Source: Norana najaformis
Taxonomy: Eukaryota > Annelida > Clitellata > Crassiclitellata > Hormogastridae
DNA: 64,000 nucleotides
NCBI GenBank assembly: GCA_964023275.1
Contig: OZ029916.1
Span: forward strand, 40,363,396 to 40,427,395
Reading direction: 5' to 3'
The position numbers were made by a program, and so were the translations under genes. Shown piece after piece: positions 45,186-62,599 of the stretch. Each line of letters begins with the position of its first letter. The stretch's first letter is position 1. A model generated the notes under the pieces. That model saw nothing but the letters and a program-made list of their open reading frames with translations, was not told where the DNA came from and made no database searches.

Positions 45186-46084
45186 TGAACTGGAAAATTT
45201 TTGAAAAAATCAATAAAAGTGGAAACTAAAGAAGGTCTTTTGAAAACATGAAAACTTAAAAAGGAACATGAGAACCCCGAGAAACTGAAAAACGAAGGTC
45301 ATCAAGAAATACGACTTTGTGCCATTTGCCCTTCACACTTTGTAAACGTCTTGATCGGCCGCTGGACGAGGACAAATGTCCCTCCGGGCCTGCCCTCTTA
45401 TAAGGCCTGCACCAGGCCAACATTGCGAAAAGCTCCCGAAGTTTAAGGCATAGATCCCACATACTAAAGAGACTCTGAATGAATGAATATATGAACGAGT
45501 ATATATGAACGAATGAACGAACGAACAAATGAGCGAACGAATGAACGAACGAACAAACGAACGAATGAACGAAAAAAACGAATAGATTATTGAATTCAGT
45601 AACACTGCCTAAACTGGACCGAGGCTAAAGCAACACGAAGGGATAAACAGCACCGGGTAGGAAACGGTGCAATAGAACCGCACAAGTTGAAAAAGGCATA
45701 AGTCTTTTGGATAACCTATTCCACTTTTCACATGAACATCTTAGAAAGGCGCTATATAAATGGCCAGACACCTCTACACACACGCAAACACTGAAGACGA
45801 AAGACGGCCAATAAGGCAACCAAAGCGGCACCCAATGCCTTTGAACCGATATCAATCGAAGTCGCCAAGATGACCAGCGGGGTGGTCAAGTTTTGGGGTC
45901 AGTTTGCGGAAATGAAGAGTCTCTTCTAGCTCAGGGCGATTAAGAAGAAGTCTGAGACTTACCATTTATGGACGAAAAGGAAAGAATTTCGTATTTTTCT
46001 CGTTCTTAAAAATATGATAATCTTCGTTTAGAAATGAAACTGTTTAATGTTGTTCACTTTCTCACAGACTTTCTCTTAGACTGC

Positions 46085-46660
46085 CGTTGTTTCCATCACT
46101 GTATCTTGATTCTGCTTCTCCTCCTTGTCCTTCTCCTCTCCTCCTCATTCTCTAGTTCCTCCTCTAAGCGGTCTCCACTTCTCTTTCTTTTATTTCTAGT
46201 TCTTATTTTTTCTTGTTGTTTTTGTTCTACTTCTTCTCCTCCTCATATTCATCATCACCATCGTCTTCTTCTCCTCTTTCTTCTTCTTCCTCCTCCTTTC
46301 TATTGTTTCTCATTACCTTCATGTTTTCGCTTTATCTTCTGTCTCCTTCATTTCATCATCCTCTATTTTCCTACGCCTCTTCTCGTTTCCTTCTCTTAAT
46401 TCTTCATTCTCCTCGTAAAATTTCCGTTTTCTTTCCCTTCATCCGCCTCCTTTTCCTTTTTCGCTTACCCTACTTCTATATCGTCTCGTCATCCTCCTCC
46501 TCTTCTCCCTTCTCTTGATCCTCATTCTCTTCATCTTTTCCTCCTTTTCATGTTGTCCTTCTCTTCCATTACCTCTAGATCCTTCTCCTCGTCATTCTCT
46601 TTCTACTCTTCTTCCTCCCCTTCATCTACCTCCTCCTCCTATGCCTCCCCATTCCCCATA
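46085..46660. repeat. ~570-bp homopyrimidine tract
   Basis: TCCTCCTTCTTCTC-type sequence on the plus strand with few purines. Confidence 0.85.
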
Positions 46661-46928
46661 AATTTCATCTGAAACTGCAATTTTTACGAAGTATTTTTCT
46701 CATGAGAACCCGATTACTGATCCCAGGACCCACTTTACAATCCAGTGACGTCACACGGACATTTAATGGATAAGCGAACGTCTTATCGGCCGTGAATGGC
46801 GCCACCTATTCGCTGCTTGGTGACGGTTGCCTTTGGAAACCAGTGATACTTTGATAGCGAAAGATTCCTGAGGCAGAAAACAGAATGACAAATTGTGGGA
46901 AAGGATTGCACCGACAGGAGAGAGATTT

Positions 46929-46929
<1 letters not shown>

Positions 46930-47011
<82 letters not shown>

Positions 47012-47012
47012 C
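46930..47012. repeat. (GGCA)n microsatellite
   Basis: About 20 perfect copies of AGGC. Confidence 0.95.
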
Positions 47013-47074
47013 CTTGGTGGGCGGGTGGGCGGGCCGAGGAGGCTTAAAGCGAGAAAGAATGTTTAAGAGTGTTT

Positions 47075-47126
47075 AAGAAAGATGAGAAATCGGAATATGT
47101 GAGAAAAATGAGATAGAACATGACGT

Positions 47127-47165
<39 letters not shown>

Positions 47166-47610
47166 AAGAAAGAGAGAGGAGAGGAGAGGAAAGACAATCT
47201 GAGAGAGAAAGAGACGAAAACAAACCAAAAAAAGAAAGAAAGAAAGCGAAAGATAGAAAATGATAGAAAGACCGGAAGAGATATTGTAGGGTAAAGAGAA
47301 AAGAAAGTTTGTCACAGAATAAAAAAGAATCACAGGTAGGATGGATGACAGAGAAAGCAACTGAGGAGAGACAGAGACAGAGACAGAGAGGAGAGAGACA
47401 GAGAGAGACAGGAGTGAAAGAAAGGCATTAGAGAGAACGAAATAAAGAGTTACGTAGAGAGAGAGAGACAGCCGCAGACAAAGAGACACATGCAAGCACA
47501 GAAAGAGTTAGAAAGCTAACAGAGGAGTTACAGATAAAGACAGAGAGTCAGCGAGTTAGAAAGACAGAGAGTTAGAGAGAGGGACAGACAGACAAAGAGA
47601 GACACGCAGT
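47075..47610. repeat. Purine-rich GA tract
   Basis: GAGAGA-rich for 530 bp including a pure GA run near 47,131-47,162. Confidence 0.85.
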
Positions 47611-47954
47611 CATCTGTTTATCTGTCAGCGTCACTACCTACACCCGTTTAAATCTACCAAGACACAACCAAGATGCCATCGATGGCCTGACTTCTTTGTG
47701 TGGGGCGACTTTTAAGCCGAATAGTTTCCGATATCTGACCTTTATGTCAGCATGACGAATAACATCTTTTATTTTCTGCATCTTTAGCCATAATCTTAAG
47801 TGTACCCTAAGTACCATGGGTTCCAATTTTATTGTACCACTTAAGCGACAGGTCTTCAAAAATGCAGGGACAGCGCTTTGTGTCCCGTAGCGTAACGAAA
47901 GAAACTGACCGTTTTTATGCTCCTCGATTGGCAATTCACTCGAACGAAATTGTA

Positions 47955-48090
47955 TTCTGAAGGATGGAAGAGTGGTAAGACTCTCGAGTTTCACCTCTGA
48001 GTTCGAAGTTCGCATCCCTGCAGAAGGTTAAAGACTAGTTAGGATCAGATTCACCATTATAACTGCGCTATAGAAATTAAAGGGATTAGA
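47955..48090 (+). mobile_element. tRNA-like SINE
   Basis: GGAAGAGTGGTAAGACTCTC (box A-like), GAAGTTCGCATCCCTG (box B-like), ending in CTGCGCTATAGAAATTAAAG. Confidence 0.5.
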
Positions 48091-48142
48091 ATAAGTTGTT
48101 TAAATTCTCCATTAAAAGGTTCTATGATACAAGGGTTAATAG

Positions 48143-48462
48143 TGTGGCGAAATAATGAGTGTTCAATATGCAAATAAGTGCCTAATATGCAAACGAATGC
48201 CTAATATCAAAATGAGTGCTTAATATGCAAATGAGTGCCTAATATGTAAATGAGTGCCCTATATAAACGGTGTATCGAGTTGTTGAGAGAGTAAGGAGGA
48301 GGAGGAAGAAGACGCATGTAAGAAGAGAAAACTTGTCGTTGTTAGTTGTCGTCGATCGTTGAAGAAGTTGCTAACCTGCTTGATCGAGAATAAACGTTAT
48401 ATTTCGGACACTTCTGGCTTTGTTGACTCCGCCATATCCTGATATACCCTTGGAGCCCTACA
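48143..48462 (+). mobile_element. LTR-like promoter module (possible solo LTR)
   Basis: Begins TGTGGCGAAATAATG; has about five ~20-bp repeats containing ATGCAAAT-type octamers (48165-48255), a TATATAA box at 48260-48267, AATAAA at 48389-48394 and a terminal CA at 48461-48462. The order (repeats, TATA, leader, AATAAA) is that of an LTR. No target duplication or second LTR seen, so a different promoter-bearing element is possible. Confidence 0.45.
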
Positions 48463-48784
48463 TATACGGACTCGGCTGAGGGCTAACAATGCCGTCCTGG
48501 CTCCTTCCGTAACTCGGCCTGATGCTGCGGGAAAGGGGACCCGGTGCAGCGCTACAATACAGTATATGATATTAAATTTCTCAGAAGTTATAAGTTGAGA
48601 GAAGAGATGAATGGATTAGACTATTCTAGACTTGATTGGACTGGATTCCAAACTATAACTGCGCAAAAGAAGTTAAACAATTCATTCGATCTACACAATT
48701 TATTATATGCTTTAAAAAATTTGACCCTTTTACCTGAGAGTAGACTTGGTACTTTCGTCGGCTGGTGTATGATCAGCGGTACGT

Positions 48785-49170
48785 CCTGTCTAATCTAATG
48801 TAACCTAATCTAATCTATTGACTTCTATAGCGCCGTTACCATAATGTCAAAGGTATCAAGTGATGGTCGCTAAGAGTGAAATCGTAATAAAAATCTAAAT
48901 CCACTGGAGAAGCCAGGTCGAATTCTTTTAGGTCAGAGAGAAACCAGAATTCAGGCTACTTCGGTTAAGCAAGTTGAAACAGATTAGTCTCAAGTTTAGA
49001 CCTGAATGACGTCAAAGAACTGACTGAACGAATCGTACTTGGCAACGAATTCCAAAGAGAACGCTCTAGAATCCAACACTGTCTTGGTACGAGGGACAAC
49101 AAGAGTCACAGTGTCCACTGATCGAGTGCAATATTTGCTGGTATAACGATTGAACATGGAACAGCGATAG
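48785..49170 (-). mobile_element. Family B element, longest copy
   Basis: Plus strand shows TCTATTGACTTCTATAGCGC, then the whole family B body and about 200 bp more (AAGCAAGTTGAAACAG, CAAGTTTAGACCTGAATGAC, GGCAACGAATTCCAAAGAG). Parts of this extension recur at 29,590-29,660 and 12,480-12,660, so the shorter copies are truncated. Confidence 0.6.
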
Positions 49171-49889
49171 GGTTAGCTGATTCAAATGTAGTACTTTGGA
49201 AACTACAAGAAACTTTACCCTTTCAGCTGAGTGTTGACTGGGGTACCTACGTCATCTGGTACAGTATGAACGATATGTCCTGGCAATGTACTGGCCTCTG
49301 TACCCAGGAACCTTTCTGCTCAAGGCCTCTAGAAAATGCATTCGTTTCAATGTCGGCAATACGAGCCTTTGAACCGAAACTAAACTAATTTATTCGTCTA
49401 GTCATTAATTGCACTTACTACGGGCGCAAAGTCACTAAATCTGAATTTGGTACACAAGGCAGGTGTGACGAATGTTCTTTACACGTAGTTCGCTCTGCAG
49501 GTTCGAACCATCAATCGTTGCTGGCTACGGAATAGATAACTGCACCATTCGCAGCATTAATTGTATCTGCAGCAAAAATTAGCGCCACATACGAATAGTT
49601 GCAACATTTCCGACTGAAATTTTCGTAACGATAACAAGACCAAATCGGCGATGATGACGATGATGTCTACCGCTTTTGGCCAAACGGACTCTTGTTACAG
49701 AACGGCTGAGTGTAGCGCGTGACTGTTAGACTGTTTTCACTGGCGTATCTAGATGAAGATGATGAGTAAATCGAACATATTTCACCGTGGTCGTAGTGTT
49801 GCCAAGTGAATAATATCTGATGACTTTTTAAGGCTGAGAATTTTAGAATTTTGAGGCTCAAGACTACTTTCAAGTTCCGAAAATATTTG

Positions 49890-50080
49890 ACGCCCTTCTT
49901 CTCCTTCTTCTTCCTCTTCTTCTCCTTTTTCTTCTTCTCCTTCTTTCTCTTCTTCTTCTCCTCCTCCTCCTCCTTTTCCTTCTCCTTCTCCTTCTTCTCC
50001 TCCTTCTACTTCTCCTTCTTCTTGTTCTTGTTGTTTTTCTTGTTTTTCTTGTTGTTCTTCTTCTTCTTATTTTTCATCAT
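49890..50080. repeat. Pyrimidine-rich CTT tract
   Basis: TTCTTCTCCTTC-type sequence over 190 bp, then a short ATC run. Confidence 0.85.
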
Positions 50081-50274
50081 CATCATCGTCATGTTCATCC
50101 TAAGTTTTCCTGATGCTTTTGGACGATTTTCTCGACTTCTTGCTCTTTTTCTCTTAATTTCTCCACTTGTCACCTTTTCCAACTGTCGCACTTTTCTTCG
50201 CAACTTTTTATCTTTAGTTTTCTCACTTTGTTGTTCCTTTATTTCCTCTCACAGTATTATCGTGACCTCAGCAC

Positions 50275-50470
50275 ACCCTACTGTAACTGCTCCTCTGTCT
50301 CCTTCCCTCTTTGATCTCCTAACAGCCGGATCTTGTTCCTTACACCGAATCTCTGGACAGTTCTTCTGACTTGACGCAGCGCTCGTGAATAAGCTGGAAC
50401 CCTGTGCTTGCCTTTCACGTAGCACTGTAGACATTTTTCAGTTTACGATTACGATTGTCGTGACCGTGCT
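50275..50470 (-). mobile_element. SINE, family C copy
   Basis: Plus strand CTACTGTAACTGCTCCTC, GAATCTCTGGACAGTTC, TGACTTGACGCAGCGCTCGT and TTTACGATTACGATTG, parallel to the 44.04-kb copy. Confidence 0.6.
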
Positions 50471-51119
50471 TTACATATTCTGTGGGCAACCTTGAACCAA
50501 AATGGCAGCGGGGTCAACTCAGTGGCGTCGTTCCGTATATCAAGTGGGGGTAGCTCTGGATCCGCCGTCGTGAGGTCATTTGACCTCTAGGGTGACTCGC
50601 TGCGGTTTTGGCAAAAGATGATACGGAAGACGAGCCCAACGATAACACGTGACTTGTCATTGTTTTTCTAACATCGCCACGAGGTTTGGATCGTATGTTA
50701 ATTTCTATACTGAAAACACAGTATCATATGTATGTGTGATATTTATATATGTTTATGAAGATTATGCATGTATGTGTATATATAGTATACACATGTCATA
50801 ACTGTCGATTTCATAAAGGTTATAGGCCCTAAGGAAGGACAAGCACGTATATATATATATGATATATATATATATATCATTATATAATGTAATTTGAAGT
50901 ATATGATTTGATATAGCTGTGGATAAAAAGCTTTATATATGTATATATATATATATTATGGATGTAACTGTGGAGTGCTGCGAAAGTTGAATGTTATCCA
51001 ACGGTTTACCCTAAGGCTAAGTTGCACTCAAAGGCCTCTTTTGGCAGATCATAAGGTATGCATGTATCTATGTATGTACGTACGTATGTATGTACGTATG
51101 TATGTATGTATGCTTTGCT

Positions 51120-51480
51120 TTCTTGTATGCAAATGTCTGAACATCTGCGAACCACGCTATCTCGCAGACAGCATCAGGCCGCTATCTGATGACCCCGCCG
51201 ACTGCTACTGCGATCATCAAAGTCAGCCAATGTATCTGTACCGGCAAATAAGACTAGAATGGGTGATCGGGTCTTTCGGGTCGATGGCCCGCGTGCCTGG
51301 AACAGCCTTCCGGCATCCAGTCAGGAGTCTAAAAATGTCAACCTCTTTTTAAAAAGCAGCTGAAATTCTATTTACTGCATAACTCTTAGTACTTGGGCTG
51401 ACTTTTGACTTTGCAACGCACCCTAGAAGTAGCCTGCTACTTACGACGATGTATAAATTATCGTCATTACATTACATTAT
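51120..51480 (+). mobile_element. CR1/L2-like LINE 3' fragment, frameshifted
   Basis: Frames read PRYLADSIRPLSDDPA, then VFRVDGPRAWNSLPASS, then KKQLKFYLLHN after a one-base shift, followed by a tail TGTATAAATTATCG and ATTAC repeats. Same protein region as the element at 20.7 kb but a different subfamily. Flanked on both sides by ATGT microsatellites. Confidence 0.7.
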
Positions 51481-51639
51481 ATTTGTATGCATGCATGTAT
51501 GCATGTATGTATGTAAGTATGTACGTATGTATGTATGTATGTATGTATGTAAGTAAGTATGTATGTAAGTATGTATGTGTGTATGTATGTATGTATGCAT
51601 GTATATCTATATTAGGCCTATAATATTTGTTTTTAGAAG

Positions 51640-52140
51640 TTCCGATGGTGCTATAACATAACACATCGCAACATAACGTAAAGTTACTTACCATAAATTT
51701 AACATAAGCACAAGTACGTTAAATAACTTATTATCTGCATAACATAACACAACATAATATAACATGTCTTAGCACAGCATAACATAACATAACATAACAC
51801 AACATAACTTGTCATAGCACATCATACCATAACAAAAAATAACATAACCACATAACATAGCATAGTATAACATAACATACAGTAATATAACATAACATAA
51901 CTTATCTTAGCACAGCATAATATCGCACAACATAACATAACAGCATAACATAGCATAATATAACAGAACATAGCATAGCATAACATAGCATACAGTAATA
52001 TAACATAACTTATCGTAGCACAGCATAATAAAACACAACATAACATAACAACATAACATAGCATGTTATTACATAACACAGCATGACAGCATCACATAGC
52101 ACACAGTAATATAACACAACACAACATAAATTGTCTTAGC
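51640..52140. repeat. (CATAA)n degenerate satellite
   Basis: Hundreds of bases of CATAACATAA with a higher-order pattern in which CTTATCTTAGCACAGCATAA recurs about every 110-120 bp. Confidence 0.85.
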
Positions 52141-52659
52141 TCAGTCGAGAACACTGACGTTCGACAACAACCCTAGACAAGTAATAATAATTGTCGTGGT
52201 CCAAGTTGTTTTCTTCTCATCCCTGAGCACCGCCTTTCACCTTGTCATTTATCGACCTTTTCCCCATCCTCTTATTCCTTCCACTTTTCCTTCGCTCCAT
52301 CTATCCACTACGGCGACGACACTTGGAGCTTCGAATCCCAGACCACAGCACACAGACGCAATCGCGATTATCGTGAACATCGCGGGATATTTGCCGAGGT
52401 CTCGCTTATTATCGAATCGATGACATCAAACCGAGGAACGGTCAACCGTCGAAATCAAAAGTCCACATGGACGCCGCCCAAAGACGATGACAGCGTGTCT
52501 AAACCCTCTCAAGCGACGACCCCGTTATTACCCATCAGTTGGAGGAATTAAACATCGTTGGGATTTATCACCCACTCTGGGGTTGCGAAAGACAATATGG
52601 GGTACGGAGCCGCCCTGTCGCAGACTGAAGTACCACTGCAGCGCGACAATTGCTATTGT

Positions 52660-52860
52660 TTATCATCGGGCAAGTGGGACGACAGTGTCAAAGGCTTTGG
52701 TTGCGTCGAGAGCGAGGGCTGCGTTCGTTAGGCAGAGAAGGCTTTCCTCTCATGTTGTGATTAAAATTATGATCGCTTGCTTGTCTTTCCTCAGCCGTGG
52801 CTTGATGGATCGATCTTAAAAAGGAATCTTGAGCTATAAAGATCGAAGATGGCTGCACTA
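52660..52860 (-). mobile_element. Degenerate reverse-transcriptase fragment
   Basis: On the minus strand the frame gives SIKPRLRKDKQAIIIL, a stop, then LTNAALALDATKAFDTVVPL. TKAFDTV matches the RT palm motif (D/S)KAFD.V. Short and stop-interrupted; clade unknown. Confidence 0.45.
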
Positions 52861-53299
52861 CGTCTGTGCCGAAGATCGAAGGAACGTTTATTTGTTGCAT
52901 AGCTTGAGAGAGCTAGTGTTTTTATACAGAGGCTTTCGTTTGACGACGCTAATGAATAATTTTGTCCCTGTATGTTATCTTATGTTATGCCATATTATGT
53001 GACGTTATGTGACGTTGTGTTAGGCTATGCCATTATACGTGACGTTATGTTATGTTAAGCCATATTATGCGACGTTGTGTGACGTTATGTTATGTTCCAG
53101 TGTCAGCCTTATACAAATATCATTTAGTTTCAACTCTTTAGCGAGGTGCGCCTTTGAGAGGTTCAAAAGGCGCTACAGAAATGCCCACATGCATACACAC
53201 ATACATAAATACATACATACATCCAGCTTATTCTAAGCCTGTGAAATTACAGTTCCAGCGTCAGCTGATAAGTGAATCTTGGGTCACTGGGAAGACATA

Positions 53300-53465
53300 C
53301 AATTGTTATTATTTAACATTTATGAAGCGCAACTATCTAATGACTAAACATTAATCGCTGGCGCTCAAGATCCCTACACAATAACCGTCCCATGGGGGGG
53401 GGGCGCTTACCCGTAATGTCCACGTTACTAGTCGATCGCTCTACCAATCGAAGTCAGTAGGCTGC
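53300..53465 (-). mobile_element. tRNA-derived SINE, family A
   Basis: On the minus strand a tRNA-like head (box A TTGGTAGAGCGATCG, GTAACG...TTACGGG) is followed by a body with GCGCCAGCGATTAATG, CATTAGATAGTTGCGC and a tail TTCATAAATGTTAAATAAT. Related copies at 59.9-60.06 kb and 20.0-20.17 kb. Confidence 0.65.
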
Positions 53466-53929
53466 TTCAGTCGATATAAAATAGGCATAGATCGAAGTAG
53501 AACTGAAAATGTACATGTTTTCTATAGTGACCGTAGGGTCAAGGCCATAGCTAAGTTATGGGCCTGTTCCCTTACTAAGTTATGTCTGAAAACAGCATAC
53601 TCTAATCCGACCGTAACGCTCAAAGGCATCAGTTCTGATGGCGGTGGAGTATATTTACTGTGACCTACAGGCAGACACTAAAGAGGTAGAATCAGGTGGA
53701 AGTAGACGAGGTTGAATGCATCTAGTTGCGATAAGTTTATACCTATTGATGAGTGTTGTAGGGCTACACTAGTGTCTCATCCTACAAGACATAATTTATT
53801 TTTGACTGATTATTATATGCACATTTGTGATTCATATATATATATATATATCAGATAAAAATTATATATCTTATATGTATAAGTATATTATATATAAATA
53901 TGTATAGCCTATTGTGTGGCACGGGTGGC

Positions 53930-54060
53930 CTATTCGGTAGAGCGCTTGGCCTGTGATCAAACGACTGGTTTTGAGCCTGCTGAATGTCCTCCGTGAAACA
54001 CCCTGGGTAAGTTGATCGCTCACATTGTCTCAGTCAGCAAACAATAGAATTTGGTACAGA
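53930..54060 (+). mobile_element. tRNA-like SINE head
   Basis: CACGGGTGGCCTATTCGGTA and GAGCGCTTGGCCTGTGATC (box A region), then ACTGGTTTTGAGCCTG (degenerate box B) and CACCCTGGGTAAGTTGATCG. Mutated arms exclude a working tRNA. Confidence 0.5.
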
Positions 54061-55084
54061 TGTATGTATAATATATATACATATATAATGTTATATACAT
54101 CATACATGTATATAACATTACATATATATATACATGTATATATAAAGGTCTTATACACGGCGCCAGCTTATGAGTGCTGCCATATATGTTCTTATAACAG
54201 GATCTGAGCGGTTCGTTTGTCTTTGACAGCCGCAACCTCAAATGTTGACCAAACCGGATCTTCCTTCTACTCAAACGAATACGTGCATACATAATAAATA
54301 TATATATGTATGATATATACATATGTATGCTTTGTATATTTGTATATACGTATATGTAGTGTGCTTGCAATACGTATATATTTGCAACATAATGCTTGTT
54401 TGGGGCCTATGTGTGTGATGTGTCTTCTACATTCTACCCTGTATAATTAGTGTGCCTACGTGTGTACAAAATTGTAGCCTAAACTTGCAGGGAGATGTCG
54501 TTTCTTCCAAGTTTTATGGATTTTCCCAAAATTATATTCGTTGGCGTACGCAACCATAGGTAGCTGTTGTTACCCCATACGAATGGTATTTCGGACGTAC
54601 CACATGTCTAGTTGTTTCTGAGTAGCGCTGAACATTTGGATAACTCGATTAGCAAATAGGCCTACTTTTTGAACTAGCAGCTCAACATACAGCTTGACTA
54701 GGAATTAAACTAACTGTAGGCCTATAGCAAGCACTTGATTAGTAAACTTGTTTCGCAACCTCCGCGTAATGGTGATTTTTACTACGGATCAACTAGCATA
54801 TACAGTATACTAGAAGTTGAAATAGCATTTCAGTTAGCAGTTCGACTAATTTTTTTCCGAATAATGGTGGTCATTTAGGTCTACTAGTTTAACTTTTTTC
54901 AACTAGTAGTTTACTAGTAAATAAAGTAGTGTTCGACTAGTAGTCAAGTAGGTAGGTCAAACAGTATAATTTTAAAATACAGCTCAACCGCTGGTGAGAA
55001 TTAATTTTCACCAGTTTTACTTACTCGTCGATCACTGGTGAAGATGGCAGGTTAGTAAGTTTGAAAACTTGTATTTAATCTTTT

Positions 55085-55270
55085 CTATTGTTCTAGTGCC
55101 AAATGGTGAACTCGACCATGAATGTGAGAATAGGGAGGCACGAGGTTGACGTAGGTGACTTGACTTGTACAGCTGACTTGTACGCCGAGGTCGAGAAAAT
55201 GAAATCTCCTAACATTGTATATGCACTACAAGGGTTGGCTTTAAGGGGTGATCTTACCTACCTCCATCTT
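55085..55270 (+). CDS. Possible orphan exon
   Basis: After a good acceptor (TTGTTCTAG at 55097) a frame reads CQMVNSTMNVRIGRHEVDVG then DLTCTADLYAEVEKM and SPNIVYALQGLALRG, with protein-like composition and no family I recognise. Could be an exon of an unannotated gene or a transposon gene piece next to the inverted-end element. Confidence 0.25.
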
Positions 55271-55402
55271 GCTTTTATCTTATCTTTCTTAACTTTATCG
55301 TACACTCATCTAAACCGGCGAATGACTCCTGAGGATTTGATTAAGTTTTCGTTCAGATTTCGTTTGATTAAGCGCCGGTGACCATGATGATTTGTATGAC
55401 GC

Positions 55403-56055
55403 AATATTGGGATCCGGACAAAGCCCCCTTGGACATTCCCCCGGACTTTTCCCCCTGTCATCTCCCCCTGGATTTCTCTCCCCCCGGGCGTTTCAATAGG
55501 ATAAAAAACCTGGATATTCCCCCAAATGTCCACAAAAAGTAAACAATTTCTATCTATACGGACTTTTTAGTGCTTTGATGTAAATATAGCTTTATTTAAT
55601 TGTTGATATTTATATGTTGAACAACCAGGCCTTTAATGCTTTCAGTCTTAATTAATTAATGTTTACTCATTTTGATGCTTAAAGTAAATGTTTAATAAAG
55701 TTTTGATATTTACTCAATCTGCTGCTATAATCTGCCATGAATTTGTTTAAAAAGCAGTTGAAAAAGCCACAGCGATAGAGTCGGAAACTATAGCTAGTAT
55801 ACGTGGAAAAACATGTTATTTTAAACGGCTTTGTTTACGTTAAAAAATTAACAAATAACGTAATTTTTTTTAAAAATATTATTCTTTTTATTTGTGACCT
55901 ATACAAAACTAATTGTGATGTTTGTTGGTATAAAATATATGACATGGGGGGAAATGTCCAGGTGGGTATTTACCCGGGGGGAATCCATGGGGGAGATGGC
56001 GGGGGAAATGTCCGGGGGGAAATTACCCGGGGGATATCTCCTAGACTCCGCAATA
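55403..56055. mobile_element. Element with inverted C-run/G-run ends (MITE-like)
   Basis: Left end (about 55403-55527) has CCCCC runs at 10-15-nt spacing (GGACATTCCCCC, GGACTTTTCCCCC); the right end (about 55940-56055) has the reverse complement pattern (GGGGGAAATGTCC, GGGGGGAAATTACCC). Both reach CAATATT at their outer edge. The ~410 bp between is AT-rich and non-coding. Imperfect, so an old non-autonomous DNA transposon or a hairpin-forming repeat. Confidence 0.5.
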
Positions 56056-56599
56056 TTATGTGACGCAGAGAAAATCTGAAATTTACATTACATCAAATTG
56101 CGCAGTCACAGTACAGTGTATTACAGTCCATAACTAAAATTAAATTACCTTGTGTTACGTTACTAGATGCCCCCAATCCAGAGTGTAGAGTTCTGACGAC
56201 GGGAAATTCGGGAAGTTGTCCAAGGTTAGGGAGGTCTTGGCTTCCACTGGGCTACTATTCTCTATTTAGGATTGACCCATTACAAAATCAAACTAAATAC
56301 ATTTGTAACATGGGTTCATAGATTACAACTTCATGACAGAAAGTCCAAAATCTCTTTTCCAGGATCCCAACCACAGGATTTATGGAAAGTTCCCAAACCA
56401 AGCACCAGGGACATTAACCGGACTTCAGAGGGAAACTCAAAAATTATGGACAATGCCAATGACATATACTGTATTGGACAACTCTATGATCTAAGAAGAG
56501 ACAGCCCAAAATCCCATCCAATGAGAACCCCAGGCACTCTGGGCAGAAGCGCCAAAGAACCTCGTGACTACAATAATTATAACTATTTCAAACCTAATC

Positions 56600-56860
56600 T
56601 GGTTGTTCCTGCGTCCCATACTTCCACAATGCAACATGGACGCTTCGCCGTAGTCGACCCTCGTCCTGCCATAGAACAGGTTGCCAGGTTGCCGTGCAAC
56701 CTGCGACACGAGCTCTCTTTTTTATCTACTTCTGTTTCGCCATTCTTTATCATGGTCCTGCGTTGTCGGGTCGAGAGCACCTCTGAGCAATTTTTATGAA
56801 GAGGCGCCATATAAATAGGCACTTATAACTGCAATTACAATTACAACTTCGTCTTCTTTT
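56600..56860 (+). mobile_element. Decayed LINE 3' end upstream of the CARD exon
   Basis: Reading FAVVDPR...LPCNLRHELSFLSTSV resembles the LINE end block (S/A)F.V.GPR.WN.LP..LR, and the tail GAGCACCTCTGAG...GAGGCGCCATATAAAT matches the 3' tail of the LINE at 21.25 kb. Heavily mutated; ends about 75 bp before the first CARD ATG. Confidence 0.5.
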
Positions 56861-56934
56861 TTCCAACCGAAGCAAGCGGCGGCTTCGGATCTTCTAGATG
56901 CGAGAACTCACGAATTCGCAACGAAATAGTAAAT

Positions 56935-62463
<5,529 letters not shown>

Positions 62464-62599
62464 GTAAAAGTAACGATAAATTTACATTTCACCTTAATAC
62501 TATTGCTGTTGTTGTTGTTGCTGTTACTGCTAATACTACTACTACAACTACTTCTACTATTACTTCTACTACTACAGCTGTTAATAATGTTACTATTAT

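Larger units (their letters stand above)
39481..56600. other. Intergenic region between the two genes
   Basis: About 17 kb without a convincing gene. Microsatellites (ACAT at 40,560-40,800, 41,975-42,300 and 44,765-44,850; GA at 42,385-42,510; GAAC at 45,470-45,585; ATGT at 51,055-51,115 and 51,480-51,610), purine and pyrimidine tracts, SINE copies, LINE fragments, the LTR-like module and the inverted-end element. 40,850-41,960 and 49,200-49,880 look unique with no recognisable content. Contains the promoters of both genes, which are divergent. Confidence 0.65.

Noticed and set aside
47638..48015. 125-codon minus-strand ORF
   Set aside because: No family match; overlaps a tRNA-like SINE and lacks splice or composition support.
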